Source: Porites lobata (Eukaryota > Cnidaria > Anthozoa > Scleractinia > Poritidae). Taken from it: 64,000 nucleotides of DNA. Positions 26,701 through 31,916 of this stretch are shown in pieces (position 1 is the first letter of the stretch; every line of letters begins with the position of its first letter). The notes under the pieces were generated by a model, which saw only the letters and a program-made list of their open reading frames with translations, was not told where the DNA came from and ran no database searches. A program made the position numbers and the translations under genes. The stretch covers positions 2,772,501-2,836,500 of the forward strand of contig CALNXK010000019.1 in assembly GCA_942486035.1 (NCBI GenBank). Direction: 5' to 3'.

Positions 26701-28543
26701 TTACATTTTTGTCTGATTAACATTCATATTCAACATTATTATTCGACGAGTGGGCATTAGATATGAGATGGTAGATAGCCAACGAGGCACGCAGCACCGA
26801 GTTGGCTATATAATCATCTCATATCCAACAAGCGTGGGTGGAATTAGTGTTTTATTAAAACGCTCACAAATATCGAGAATTCTTCCCGACTTTATTTGTA
26901 AACACAACCGATTTTCAGCTTCCTTTTAATTTTGAGCAGACACGTATGGTTACCATATTAGGAAAGCATGGCATAATGGCTCATGTCATGTACCATGATC
27001 GCTAAGCCAATCAGAGCTCTAGCAATGCATTATCCAACAATTCAGTTTTTAATAATTTTGATTATCCGGACTCTCAATTATCTGGACTTTTTACTCAAAT
27101 CCCAATGAGTCTGGATAATAGAGGCTCAACTGTAGTTGGGGATACAATGAACAATGAATAAACAAAATTAACAATGGAACCAAGCTGAAAACAACTGACT
27201 GGTCACCAATCTTCTCTATTTGGCTCGCACACGAGACTGAGAGACAGCTGGGGAAAAGTCTATGAAAACAAAAGAGCTGCAACCCATAGGGGTCCAATTA
27301 AAAAGGCCCTCTTAGGGGGGGTACATATGTCCCTCATCTGAATTTCAAAAGTGGTTGCTTCATGTATTGAAGAGGAGGCCATGTCACTGTCGGTATTTTA
27401 GTATTGTATTTGTGATTTTCCTCGTCGCTGTTGCAGTTTCGAACCAATGACCTGTCATTTGTCGCTAACTGATCTGTTTTATGTCGCTGTTTCAAGGTCA
27501 TGTCGCCTGTCGTAATTTTACCGTAACAGGGCCTCATTAAATTGGAGGTTCTGATGTGCTGCAAGGCTACTGTTTTCCTCCCCAAAGATGGCAGAAATGC
27601 AGGGCAAAAACCAATAGATTTTTGATGGTTAAAAAACAATTTCAATTCAGCACAATGAAAATGATTTTCCATGTTTGCAATGAACTTGCAATGTTTGCAA
27701 CGTCGTTGTTGTTGCTGTGACAGTATTAGGCATCTGACTGTCTTAGTGACAGGGTCAGCACTAAAAAAAGAATTGTAATTTTATTCCACAGTCATTGTTT
27801 ACTTAACCAATAATGACAAAGGGAACACGTTTTATAATATTATTATTAAAGTATGCTTAAAAGAAATTATAAAAAATCACGACTTCCCTAAGACTTGGAT
27901 TTAAACAATATCAATGTTTACAAAAAGCCAAAATTATTGCCTAACCCATGCTATTAGGTCAAACCGGATGGTTCAAGAAATTTCAACTTGCTATTTGGGA
28001 GCTTTAATTTAACTAAGGGCAAAATTAACTCACACAAGAAACTGTTGACAGGTAACAAACAGACATAAGTTTAAATTTATGGCTACAATGTAAAAGCGTA
28101 CGACTTAAACAGAAGGTCAAGTACTTATTTGAGATGAAAAACAAAACACTACACAGGTAGTACGGTCCCTCCGCTTCGTCCGCTGCAAACAAATAAACAA
28201 ACAAAAGGATGAAATATACCTTTTTCTCTTTCAGAAGCTGTTTATTCAAAGCACGTAGCCATAACTTCACAATCAGCGGCGTGCGATCTTTGTTTTCATC
28301 GCTTTGAGCATGAAGATAAAACCAAGCTAGGGTCGAGTTGATCCATTCGCATGATTCGATGGTCACGGCGCGATCATCTTTGGTGATCGTTCGACTTTTG
28401 CGGCCTTGATGAGCATCCTTGTCGCCATTTTTACTGGGTCTCTGAAGAAACAGAATGACTAGAAACAAAAGTAAAAGATGAACGATGCCAACGTAAACCT
28501 TTACTGGAAACGACAAGTCTTGAACCACTTGCTGAGTAGACAT
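210..28543 (-). CDS. C2CD2/TMEM24-like SMP and C2 domain lipid-transfer protein (multi-exon gene, 3' end off window)
   Basis: Gene-level entry. Proposed exons (high to low coordinate): 28220-28543, 24827-24922, 23559-23678, 22923-23021, 20311-20439, 17835-17954, an unresolved small exon, 14921-15021, 13493-13574, 12106-12144, 11472-11580, 9668-9683, 9457-9501, 7972-8082, 6660-6678, 5028-5380, 3691-4279, 2347-2655, 1579-1653, 936-963, 645-755, 210-280. Seen: all listed introns have GT/AG ends, and codon phase agrees at every junction except the gap 17,835-15,021. The order is membrane anchor, SMP-like beta-rich region, C2 domain, acidic tail with repeated RRSFNLRFRKRPKSM module, then a C1-type finger. 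Known: TMEM24/C2CD2L has the same anchor-SMP-C2-polybasic order; it is an ER protein that moves phosphatidylinositol at ER-plasma-membrane contacts and lets go of the plasma membrane when its basic tail is phosphorylated. Inferred: same role here. The C1 exons may belong to this gene or to an independent neighbour. Gene family confidence is high for exons 1 to 3691, lower beyond. Confidence 0.75.
645..755 (-). CDS. Exon encoding N-terminal half of a C1 (phorbol-ester/DAG-type) zinc finger
   Basis: 36 codons with phase 2/2; acceptor ctttttttctcag, donor gaag|gtaaac. Encodes MAKRGAYERGGSKLHIYNDH then IFQAVHFSG. The R-R/K-G-A-x(n)-H-x-x-x-x-H-x-F lead-in and the zinc-binding histidine match the start of C1 domains as in novel PKCs. 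Joins in phase to 210-280. Confidence 0.65.
936..963 (-). CDS. Candidate 28-nt micro-exon linking tail to C1 domain
   Basis: Reads SGVSRLRH in phase 1 in, 2 out, the change required between the exons at 1579 and 755. Acceptor (taattcgag) is weak; donor caa|gtattc. Offered only because the phase fits. Confidence 0.25.
1150..1380. repeat. Tandem repeat, ~40-bp unit
   Basis: About five degenerate copies of a unit carrying GGTAATTCTCGGTCGCTAGC and AACAAATATG, in an intron of the C2CD2-like gene. Copies differ by small substitutions and indels. Confidence 0.8.
1579..1653 (-). CDS. Candidate exon of the C2CD2-like gene tail
   Basis: 25 codons, symmetric phase 1/1, with a good acceptor (tttgttccttttag) and donor (gtca|gtaaag). 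Encodes RSTSQSSLLSYSPNPYSTLI and IETV. Placed by phase and splice signals only. Confidence 0.45.
2347..2655 (-). CDS. C2CD2-like exon with polybasic module copy 2
   Basis: 103 codons, phase 1/1; acceptor cttttag, donor ctac|gtaagt. Repeats the end of the previous exon: acidic run, then MRHSFNLRFRRRPKSM, ADKETEDDGEE, RHSYHAGDL. Being symmetric, it can be skipped without a frame change. It is a clear duplicate of the 3' half of 3691-4279. Confidence 0.72.
3691..4279 (-). CDS. C2CD2-like exon with acidic coiled region and polybasic module copy 1
   Basis: 196 codons plus one base, phase 0 in, 1 out; acceptor ttttcatag, donor tcgc|gtaagt. Very rich in E and K, with a first basic motif HRRSFNLFKRRK and a second TRRSFNLRFRKRPKSM, followed by SADKETEDDGEE and RHSYHAGDL. 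Known: TMEM24 ends in a serine-studded polybasic region (F-R-R-R-P-x-Q-K) that binds acidic lipids at the plasma membrane. The serines inside RRSF and RPKSM look like PKC/PKA sites. Confidence 0.75.
4720..4982. repeat. Intronic duplicated segment, copy 1
   Basis: Matches 6357-6617 almost base for base over about 262 bp, same orientation. Each copy stops about 45 bp downstream, in gene direction, of an exon donor (5028 and 6660). The start holds a foldback (CTGCGTACAACCGCC against GGCGGCTGTACAC). Confidence 0.9.
5028..5380 (-). CDS. C2CD2-like exon (regulatory tail)
   Basis: 117 codons with phase 1 in and 0 out; acceptor ctttatcag, donor gag|gtatgg. Begins DAEKPSAQSTPSEESPSILV, has a basic patch IPLRKRF, then an acidic amphipathic segment SSLDELAMELEAYEQGE, and ends AIVELLKLSGE. 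Mostly disordered with many S/T-P and S/T-acidic sites, consistent with a phosphorylation-controlled linker. Confidence 0.7.
5750..6340. repeat. Minisatellite, ~100-bp unit, six copies
   Basis: Units begin near 5750, 5852, 5953, 6054, 6152 and 6254, each with AGTACCATGTGAAAGTACTG, GAAGAGGTTTCATT and ATTTCATC-CACAGA. Lies in the intron between exons 6660-6678 and 5028-5380. Confidence 0.9.
6357..6617. repeat. Intronic duplicated segment, copy 2
   Basis: Second copy of 4720-4982, with a few substitutions and a short indel near the end. The two lie about 1.6 kb apart on either side of the 5028-5380 exon and the minisatellite. Confidence 0.9.
6660..6678 (-). CDS. C2CD2-like 19-nt micro-exon (last C2 strand)
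   Basis: Six codons plus one base, acceptor ctatgtttcag, donor gatg|gtaaag, phase 0 in and 1 out. Joined to its neighbours it reads DISLE-FTFDKD-DAEK, which completes the last C2 strand (I-S-L-E-F-T-F). Phase agrees on both sides. Confidence 0.5.
7466..7565. repeat. Dispersed repeat, copy in inverted orientation to 8776-8885
   Basis: TTTACAAAAAAGCGTGATGC and the following GTGCAGAGTTGTTTTGCT plus GTTGCCGTCG are the reverse complement of parts of 8776-8885. A MITE-like family with a GACGGCAACG word. Confidence 0.65.
7762..7927 (-). CDS. Candidate alternative exon of the C2CD2-like gene
   Basis: 55 codons plus one base between a weak acceptor (tgtggcagag) and a strong donor (ccag|gtaagg). It is basic and proline-rich (SRRKKERKEPP, SVPPPIVP). 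It fits phase 0 in and 1 out, exactly like the 19-nt exon 6660-6678, so the two cannot both be used in frame; they could be mutually exclusive. The intron just downstream is rich in GGATTCC words. May be spurious. Confidence 0.35.
7972..8082 (-). CDS. C2CD2-like exon (C2 strands 6-7)
   Basis: 37 codons, phase 0/0, acceptor ccttggccag and donor gag|gtgagg. Encodes VIVPLSTVNRDQTCRLILPV and a basic loop (PKSSKSEHSKG) then DISLE. This is the G-x-x-x-V-P-L-S strand and the R-x-x-x-L-x-x-x final part of a C2 fold, where vertebrate TMEM24 has G-Q-A-T-L-P-V. Confidence 0.75.
8776..8885. repeat. Dispersed repeat, second copy
   Basis: Contains (GACGGC)n, GGCAAAAAAGCAATAAG and GCACGTGCATCATGCTTTTT, the inverted counterpart of 7466-7565. 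The two may be the ends of one element or two copies. Confidence 0.65.
9457..9501 (-). CDS. C2CD2-like 45-nt exon (C2 strand)
   Basis: 15 codons, read in phase 0 as IAMAMLTTVNPPRNK; acceptor attttaaacag, donor aag|gtgaaa. It would supply the strand and loop before the VIVPLS strand of the next exon. It is also open in another phase, so placement rests on its neighbours. Confidence 0.45.
9668..9683 (-). CDS. C2CD2-like 16-nt micro-exon
   Basis: One base plus five codons (reads E-T-K-F-E), phase 2 in, 0 out. Acceptor gtcttctaag, donor gag|gtattt. Chosen because it supplies the only phase change found between exon 11472-11580 and the next in-frame exon, and continues the C2 strand. Very short, so uncertain. 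Confidence 0.4.
11472..11580 (-). CDS. C2CD2-like exon (C2 core)
   Basis: Phase 1 in, 2 out; acceptor cttgttttag, donor cttt|gtaagt. Encodes SPYCVVSTSNPLQRKRTSMV followed by RDNDSPFWNEYFTF. The S-P-Y-x-V, K-R-T-S-x-V and N-D-S-P-F-W-N-E motifs are diagnostic of a C2 domain. A usual calcium-binding D-P-Y aspartate is replaced by serine (S-P-Y), so this C2 is probably not a standard calcium sensor. Confidence 0.85.
11684..11873. mobile_element. Foldback MITE with ~55-bp terminal inverted repeats
   Basis: Left arm (GAAAAAATGAAAGAT ... GGGTCCTCATGACTCCATTA) and right arm (TAATGGAGTCATGAGGACCC ... ATCTTTCATTTTTCTTC) are inverted copies around a ~75-bp centre. No coding capacity. Sits just downstream of the C2 core exon in its gene. 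Confidence 0.8.
12106..12144 (-). CDS. C2CD2-like 39-nt exon (C2 strand 1-2)
   Basis: Phase 1/1; acceptor tctttttacag, donor gtg|gtgaga. Joined to the previous exon it reads KLLVKVIKASGLCGKEKSG, the classic K-L-x-V-x-V-I-x-A-x-x-L first strand and loop of a C2 domain. Confidence 0.72.
12194..12283. repeat. Inverted repeat (25-bp arms)
   Basis: TTTTTGTGGTATCTGGTATA-ATCAAG at 12194-12219 is inverted at 12259-12283 with one extra base. Probably the tip of a small foldback element that overlaps nothing coding. Confidence 0.7.
12784..12888. repeat. Large hairpin / foldback repeat
   Basis: Arms 12784-12835 and 12838-12888 are inverted copies (TGAAGAATTATGGA against TCCATAATTCTTCA, and GAGGGTGTTATTAACACCATCCTC at the tip, interrupted by few mismatches). 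MITE-like. Confidence 0.75.
13493..13574 (-). CDS. C2CD2-like exon (leads into C2 strand 1)
   Basis: 27 codons plus one base, phase 0 in, 1 out; acceptor ttctctacag, donor aag|gttagc. Encodes a serine-rich linker (GSASSKERLNSPSSISCIG) and then EEGKLLVK, which with the next exon makes the first C2 beta strand. Confidence 0.68.
14921..15021 (-). CDS. C2CD2-like exon (linker between SMP and C2)
   Basis: 33 codons plus two leading bases (needs phase 1 from the exon before; leaves phase 0). Encodes ANMKSHTNVEIENNYFVNVH and a basic end MNERRRAK, with donor aag|gtagga. The acceptor (ttaattataag) has a weak pyrimidine tract. It joins in frame to exon 13493-13574. An exon with phase 0 to 1 should lie between 17,835 and 15,021 and was not found with confidence. 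Confidence 0.5.
16011..16224 (-). CDS. Candidate alternative or terminal exon of the C2CD2-like gene
   Basis: Open frame behind a good acceptor (ttttttttctcag) at 16225, readable in phase 0, the phase left by exon 17835-17954. It runs LPISLAFGLSDL through a serine/proline-rich stretch to a TAA at 16011-16013. If used to its stop it would end the protein straight after the SMP region. If spliced internally (for example at tttg|gtttgt, which gives the needed phase 1), it could be the small missing exon before 14921-15021. No homology recognised. Confidence 0.3.
16287..16309. repeat. Poly-T tract (23 bp)
   Basis: Uninterrupted T run in an intron; may be a poly-A tail of a retroposed copy on the minus strand or a simple repeat. 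Confidence 0.85.
17085..17495. repeat. Dispersed repeat with recurrent TTCCATGACTTTCCA words
   Basis: At least six copies of TTCCATGACTTTCCAGG-like words within 400 bp, bounded by TACAGGGTTCCTACTC and CATGACCTGTACAAACCC, which are loosely inverted. Probably a non-autonomous DNA transposon. An ORF inside is a by-product. Confidence 0.6.
17835..17954 (-). CDS. C2CD2-like exon 6 (end of SMP region)
   Basis: 40 codons, phase 0/0, acceptor gatcag and donor ttg|gtgagt. Encodes DSEVDGAEVQEKVKEVICKT and TTLPLTADTTSKEKL. The V-x-x-K-V-K-E-V-I helix matches the I-E-E-L-I-E-D-A-I helix that closes the SMP domain in TMEM24. Confidence 0.72.
20311..20439 (-). CDS. C2CD2-like exon 5 (SMP region)
   Basis: 43 codons, phase 0/0, acceptor tttgaaag and donor ggg|gtaagt. 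Encodes GPQMLTAVLWFKAGIGNEVL and an acidic, less ordered second half ending SDPSGLDG. It corresponds to the last SMP strand (D-L-x-L-T-V-L in vertebrate relatives). Confidence 0.72.
22063..22200 (-). mobile_element. tRNA-headed SINE (or tRNA pseudogene with poly-A)
   Basis: On the minus strand from 22200: GGTTGCGTGGCGCAATGGAT has an A-box-like sequence, CTTACAC reads as an anticodon loop with TAC, and GTGTTCGACTCC is a B-box. The acceptor stem does not pair, so it is not a working tRNA gene. A short body follows and ends in 14 A at 22064-22077, the mark of retroposition. Confidence 0.7.
22747..22766. repeat. (TACA)n microsatellite
   Basis: Five CATA repeats in an intron. Confidence 0.8.
22923..23021 (-). 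CDS. C2CD2-like exon 4 (SMP region)
   Basis: 33 codons, phase 0/0, acceptor ttctttaag and donor aag|gtacga. Encodes VALKLNTALSRVEVSIQFIG followed by a VPEIAMATKCFDK end. The alternating hydrophobic pattern is that of the T-L-x-L-x-L-E-V-x-L strand pair of C2CD2-family SMP domains. Confidence 0.75.
23559..23678 (-). CDS. C2CD2-like exon 3 (SMP region)
   Basis: 40 codons, phase 0/0, acceptor ctgctag and donor gag|gtatta. Encodes a beta-rich stretch beginning CITFHVESADLGFLIQVLQE and ending RVLKLAGE. Amphipathic strands fit the lipid-lined SMP tube. A (GAT)n microsatellite starts about 70 bp upstream in the preceding intron. Confidence 0.72.
23747..23860. repeat. (GAT)n microsatellite with impure GTG end
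   Basis: Long GAT/ATG triplet run followed by GTGGCGGTGGCGG and another short GATGAT. In the intron upstream of exon 23559-23678. The poly-Met and poly-His/Ser readings of it are artefacts. Confidence 0.95.
24318..24600. mobile_element. TA-flanked MITE with inverted ends
   Basis: Begins CCGTAAAATTCCGAAAATAA and ends with the inverse (TTATTTTTGGAATTTTACGG), each side followed by TA. GGGGCTTAT recurs inside. Typical Tc1/mariner-superfamily non-autonomous element. Its centre resembles 62276-62356. Confidence 0.85.
24827..24922 (-). CDS. C2CD2-like exon 2 (SMP region)
   Basis: 32 codons between acceptor ttgtag and donor cag|gtaaaa, phase 0 at both ends. It encodes IVIEGLSPGCLPPKLTSVYC, matching the SMP strand in which a hydrophobic strand is followed by a proline-rich turn (x-P-P-x-x-x-S). 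Continues exon 1 in frame. Confidence 0.75.
25746..26198. mobile_element. MITE nested in the Tigger remnant
   Basis: Perfect ~24-bp inverted ends, CAGTAAAAACCCGCAACTAA left and its inverse right. The inside repeats AAGAACCT-TTTAGCCTAA words four or more times. No coding capacity. Confidence 0.85.
26416..26652 (+). pseudogene. Truncated Tigger transposase (N-terminal HTH only)
   Basis: 78-residue ORF with LIKDKQTITSCLEKGEKGTN, LEFKIGKQHIKDVHKNK and ILKF, the CENP-B/pogo-type helix-turn-helix found at the start of Tigger transposases. The rest of the DNA-binding region and the DDE catalytic domain (several hundred residues in the family) are missing, so it cannot be active. Confidence 0.7.
28220..28543 (-). 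CDS. C2CD2-like exon 1: membrane anchor and start of SMP region
   Basis: Start ATG at 28543 gives 108 codons to the GT donor (aaaaag|gtatat), phase 0. Residues about 16-34 form one hydrophobic membrane span, followed by a basic stretch (RPSKNGDKDAHQGRKSR) and then ESCEWINSTLAWFYLHAQ and LWLRALNKQLL. This is the usual layout of C2CD2/TMEM24 proteins: a short luminal end, one ER anchor, then the first helix of the SMP fold with a conserved W-x-R-A-L-N pattern. The ATG is the only in-frame start upstream of the anchor. Confidence 0.8.
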
Positions 28544-28748
28544 AACAATTGTTGCTTGGGGTAGATTGGAATTCTTCAGACCACACTGTCGTGCTTTACG
28601 AGTAGATCTTTGAAATTATAATGCACTAGTCACAAGGGTAACCCAACACGCCGATTGCAAGCCATGAAAATCCTTGCTTAATCCTACTAACAGCCGCAAA
28701 TCTTTCGCGTCGCGTCTCGTTGGGTACTCAGATTACTTTGGCGGGAAG
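28544..28748. promoter_or_regulatory. Probable shared bidirectional promoter
   Basis: The 205 bp between the start of the C2CD2-like gene (minus) and the ATG of a 71-codon ORF (plus). No TATA box is obvious. Divergent arrangement with short spacing suggests a shared promoter; inferred. Confidence 0.35.
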
Positions 28749-28964
28749 ATGGCGGAACCTACTTGTAATTTTCACGAATCACTTTCTGTATTCGAGTTAG
28801 ACTTAGCCACGTGGAAACAGCGTGACACGTGGTATTCTAATCTTTACACTGTACTAACGACCATTTGTCGTCCATGCTATAAGTTACTACGCCTGCTTCA
28901 TGAATGTTTTAAGACTGCAAATGAACAGACGCTGAGCTTCGACGAAGACCTATCTTCGCCATGA
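28749..28964 (+). CDS. Small ORF (71 aa) of unknown function
   Basis: ATG in good context (GGAAGATGGCG), ending TGA. Protein begins MAEPTCNFHESLSVFELDLA and contains TTICRPCYKLLRLLHECF, a cysteine-bearing amphipathic helix, then an acidic end. An in-frame ATG at 28674 is also possible, but the 28749 start has the better context. No intron seen. It could be a short conserved protein, the first exon of something longer with an unseen splice, or chance. Not recognised. Confidence 0.4.
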   Translation: MAEPTCNFHESLSVFELDLATWKQRDTWYSNLYTVLTTICRPCYKLLRLLHECFKTANEQTLSFDEDLSSP

Positions 28965-31062
28965 TACGTCTTGGTTACGGTGAACTTTCCTTCACTAATC
29001 CGATCCCAGCTTGTTAATCATGAATATCGATACATCATACATTTTAGCCCTTACAAATTTTGAAGACCATAAGGAAGGTTTTTAACCCCTTGTACAGCAT
29101 GCCATGGCTATTTTCTCAATCTGCCCTAAAGGTAGAATTTTGAGAAGGCAGAGGGTCTGAGACAAGAAAAAGAGACTGGAGCCGAATTACCTTTGGCTTG
29201 GACTTGGGAAATAAAGGAACCTTGGCCCTTGGCCTTGGGAAGGCCCTGGGGCCTGTTTCTCGAAAATTGACGGGCCCGCAATGCTGTTGCACTAAACATG
29301 ATAAAACTATTAGTTAATGAAACAAAATGGAGTAGTTTGCTAGCCAGGACCCGCGCTCTTATTCTTTATATTTCGATTTGAAAATTTGATTTCGGGCCCG
29401 AAACGTCAGGGGCACCCAACGACCGTTTTCTGTATAATATCAGTTCGGAGAAGCAAACATTGCCTAGAATTTTCTATTACTTGAGGAAGGCTACAAATTT
29501 CTAGATGACCGTTCCATTCATGTACAATTTTCCAAACTTATATGATAAATTCCCTACGATTTTCTGAAGCTTAATTTTTGACATTAAACTCCCCAAGTAA
29601 TGCTGTCCTTCGTAGAAGAAGGAAACCTAAAATTTTCGGATTCAAAAATGTGATTGAGATAGGAGTCAGAAAAGTTCGCACGTTCGTAAAACGATAAATT
29701 GCATCTAACATTTCAGGAAAATAATACTGAAGCCCTTGTAATTTCGAAAAGACTCAAAGTCCCCTAGGCTGATCGACCAGATACAAATTTTGTAGCACCG
29801 CTCAGAATGTATTTCTACAGATCTAAAACACCTGCTAAAAGTACTCTGGATAGCCTAAAGGTCTTTTCAACGTATTTAGGAGGAAATCATCGTTGGGTAC
29901 ATCCTCGAAGACCCAGGGGTAGTTAGTTGGGTTGATAAAATGTTCGCGGTGAAAGTTTTCTGTAAGATCGAACTTTCACCACGAACATGTTATCGACCCG
30001 ACTAACAACGAGGTTGCCCCACTAACTGCCGTCTCCGAAGATGCGTTGGGTCTCCTGAAACGTTACCGCGGCTTTCGAGAAACGGGCGCTGGGCACATTC
30101 CTTTGCTTCACGCGAAAGAGCAAGTCGTGAAGAAAACGAAATAGGAAACGTCTAATCCGCCACAGGCTGGTAAATCTCGCGAGAGCTGGTTTGTAAGTGA
30201 ATTATTAAGTGAGGATACAGTTAAATAATTTCCGATGAAGTGAGGTAAACATCAATGATTAATTATCCCGTGTATTTTTTATTCAAATTTCAATACAAAG
30301 TCACAAATTAGTACTAAAAAACAACCAAAAAACAGTTGTACATAAACTTACATATCTTTACTAAATCACATTAAATCAACCTGGCCAAGGGATTTTTGTC
30401 GGAAAAACGGAAGGGAGCTGAGGGGACAAAATAAAAGCCTTGGGAACGAAATTGTCACGTCATGTAAAATCACACCTTGAGTTAGAATTCGAACTCAGGG
30501 TGCGATTCGAGGGGTACTCCCTATAATGACCCCCTTAGAGATGCTCCTCTGAAAGAAGTACCTTTTTCAGGCTTCAGGTATTCTGAAATCTTGACTAGCT
30601 TTGAGTCAAATGAAGTTAGATGTGCTTCGTTTGAACAAAGTATATCTAGTTTCTTTACGGTAGTCTATTATGCAAGGAATTGCGTGCACTTACAGTAGAA
30701 TATAAAATGAAAAAGAAGAAGAGAGAAATAAAGAGAAACATACCAGTAAAGTAAGATGATTATTGTACAAAAATTCCTGAATAAGTAATAACCTTCGCCT
30801 CCGAAACTTGTTTTTATAAGTCTGATAATCAGTCTTCCGCTTTCACTTTCACAATTCCTGACAATGCAGTTCATATTTGGCGGAACTCGAAGATCGTGTA
30901 ATATAAGGTACGTGGAATCTTTTTTGATACTACGTGGAGTTGTATGGGCCAAAAATGACCGGACAAAAACAATTATTACAGAAATGAATCAACTAAACAA
31001 GTCAGTCAGATTACCACAGAACAAACTAAGGCAATGTCATGCGTTTCACTGTGTTTTTCGCC
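28965..31062. other. Intergenic, repeat-rich, no gene seen
   Basis: Contains the 29247-30095 repeat and plain AT-rich sequence. ORFs at 30668-30952 and 30864-31214 are not supported: no coding pattern, and the second is antisense to the gene at 31063-31593. Confidence 0.6.
29247..30095. repeat. Repeat block with inverted ends and internal foldback
   Basis: TTTCTCGAAA (29256) and its inverse TTTCGAGAAA (30073), within GGCCTGTTTC / GAAACGGGC, bound the block. Inside, 29924-29959 and 29969-30005 form a hairpin (GTTAGTTGGGTTGAT against ATCGACCCGACTAAC, and TTCGCGGTGAAAGTT against AACTTTCACCACGAA). Confidence 0.6.
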
Positions 31063-31593
31063 TCATTTCAACATGGCGAACAAAAACGCGATTATTCCCG
31101 CAAGTACTGCTGCTATTGCAACCTTGTCGCCATCGGTCAAACTTTTACCTTTCTTTAAACCAATTGCCTCCACGTACATGTTGCAGAAGTTTTGGCAGTT
31201 GTTACAAAACTTGAAGTAGCTGCCAAACCGTTTCATCACAGCCACAGCCTTTGCAATCAAATCCTCCCCCTTGGCGTTAATTGTACCTAGGTACTCCATT
31301 TTCGACTTACTTGACGAGTCAAGTGGCCTAGTTACCGGGTAGATATGCTTCTTACCGTCGACAACTATGAAACCCAGCTCTACTGTTAAGAAATGTTGAT
31401 CATTTGTGGTAAGAACGATCGATTTGTGTGCTCCGAAATCCCTTCCGCGAATTGAGTAGACTTTATAGGCCAGGGTTTTGTCAAGTTTTGGCAGAAGTCC
31501 TTTTTTGTTAAGCTCAATTAGCTGCTGCTTGTATTTCTCCAAATACTCGTCGCTGTCTAGCATCGGTTCAGCAAAAATATCGGTCAAAGACAT
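31063..31593 (-). CDS. LRAT/PLAAT-like tail-anchored protein, single exon
   Basis: Intact 176-residue ORF with no intron. Seen: GAHKSIVLTT with H56, a beta-rich middle with a second histidine at 67, FKFCNNCQNFCNMYVEAIGL with Cys at 130, 133 and 137, and a C-terminal hydrophobic span at about 158-174 ending K. Known: LRAT/PLAAT (H-REV107) and related permuted papain-fold enzymes have an H-x(n)-V catalytic histidine strand, a later N-C-E-H-F nucleophile cysteine and a C-terminal membrane anchor; PPPDE peptidases have N-C-N-H-F. Inferred: thiol acyltransferase/phospholipase or isopeptidase at a membrane, with C133 as candidate nucleophile. The usual family E-H after the cysteine is Q-N here, so activity is uncertain. 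Start chosen as the first ATG; a TA-flanked MITE lies about 150 bp upstream. Confidence 0.6.
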   Translation of the reverse strand: MSLTDIFAEPMLDSDEYLEKYKQQLIELNKKGLLPKLDKTLAYKVYSIRGRDFGAHKSIVLTTNDQHFLTVELGFIVVDGKKHIYPVTRPLDSSSKSKMEYLGTINAKGEDLIAKAVAVMKRFGSYFKFCNNCQNFCNMYVEAIGLKKGKSLTDGDKVAIAAVLAGIIAFLFAMLK

Positions 31594-31743
31594 AGTGACG
31601 AGATTCAGTACCCAACGAACCTCAGTATTTCTCAGAAAAGGAGTTTCTTTACTACTGCTGAATATTAATCAGAATGCGGTTGCGCAGCACGACAAAAATC
31701 CTATTGGATGATTTTCTATGCAAGTTTCGGAGAAAAGTTTCTA

Positions 31744-31916
31744 GAGTGTTTTCACATGACGTCACGGCGGCCATATTGGTGTCCCAAAACAATGAAACGG
31801 CGGCCATGTTGGTGTCCCAAACCAATCCTGTGGGAGTTGAACTCCTTTCTTATGCAACCGCTTTCTTTTGTTCCAATAAATTTGCATAGATGCTGGCCAC
31901 GTGAGTGAAAACACTC
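31744..31916. mobile_element. TA-flanked MITE in the upstream region of the LRAT-like gene
   Basis: 12-bp inverted ends GAGTGTTTTCAC / GTGAAAACACTC, TA on both sides. Inside is a direct duplication of CGGCGGCCAT-TTGGTGTCCCAAA. Contains ATGACGTCAC, a CRE-like palindrome. Confidence 0.8.

Larger units (their letters stand above)
25659..27132 (+). mobile_element. Tigger/pogo-type DNA transposon remnant
   Basis: Ends CAGTCGAACCTCGATTATCC (left) and the inverse ATAATAGAGGCTCAACTG (right) with TA duplications at 25657-25658 and 27133-27134. Second internal copies of TCAATTATCCGGACT lie near each end. Contains a truncated transposase start (26416-26652) and a nested MITE (25746-26198). Lies in the first intron of the C2CD2-like gene, opposite strand. 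Confidence 0.85.

Noticed and set aside
27334..27672. 112-codon ORF (minus)
   Set aside because: Built on degenerate TGTCGC repeats; no recognisable domain and inside the first intron of the C2CD2-like gene.
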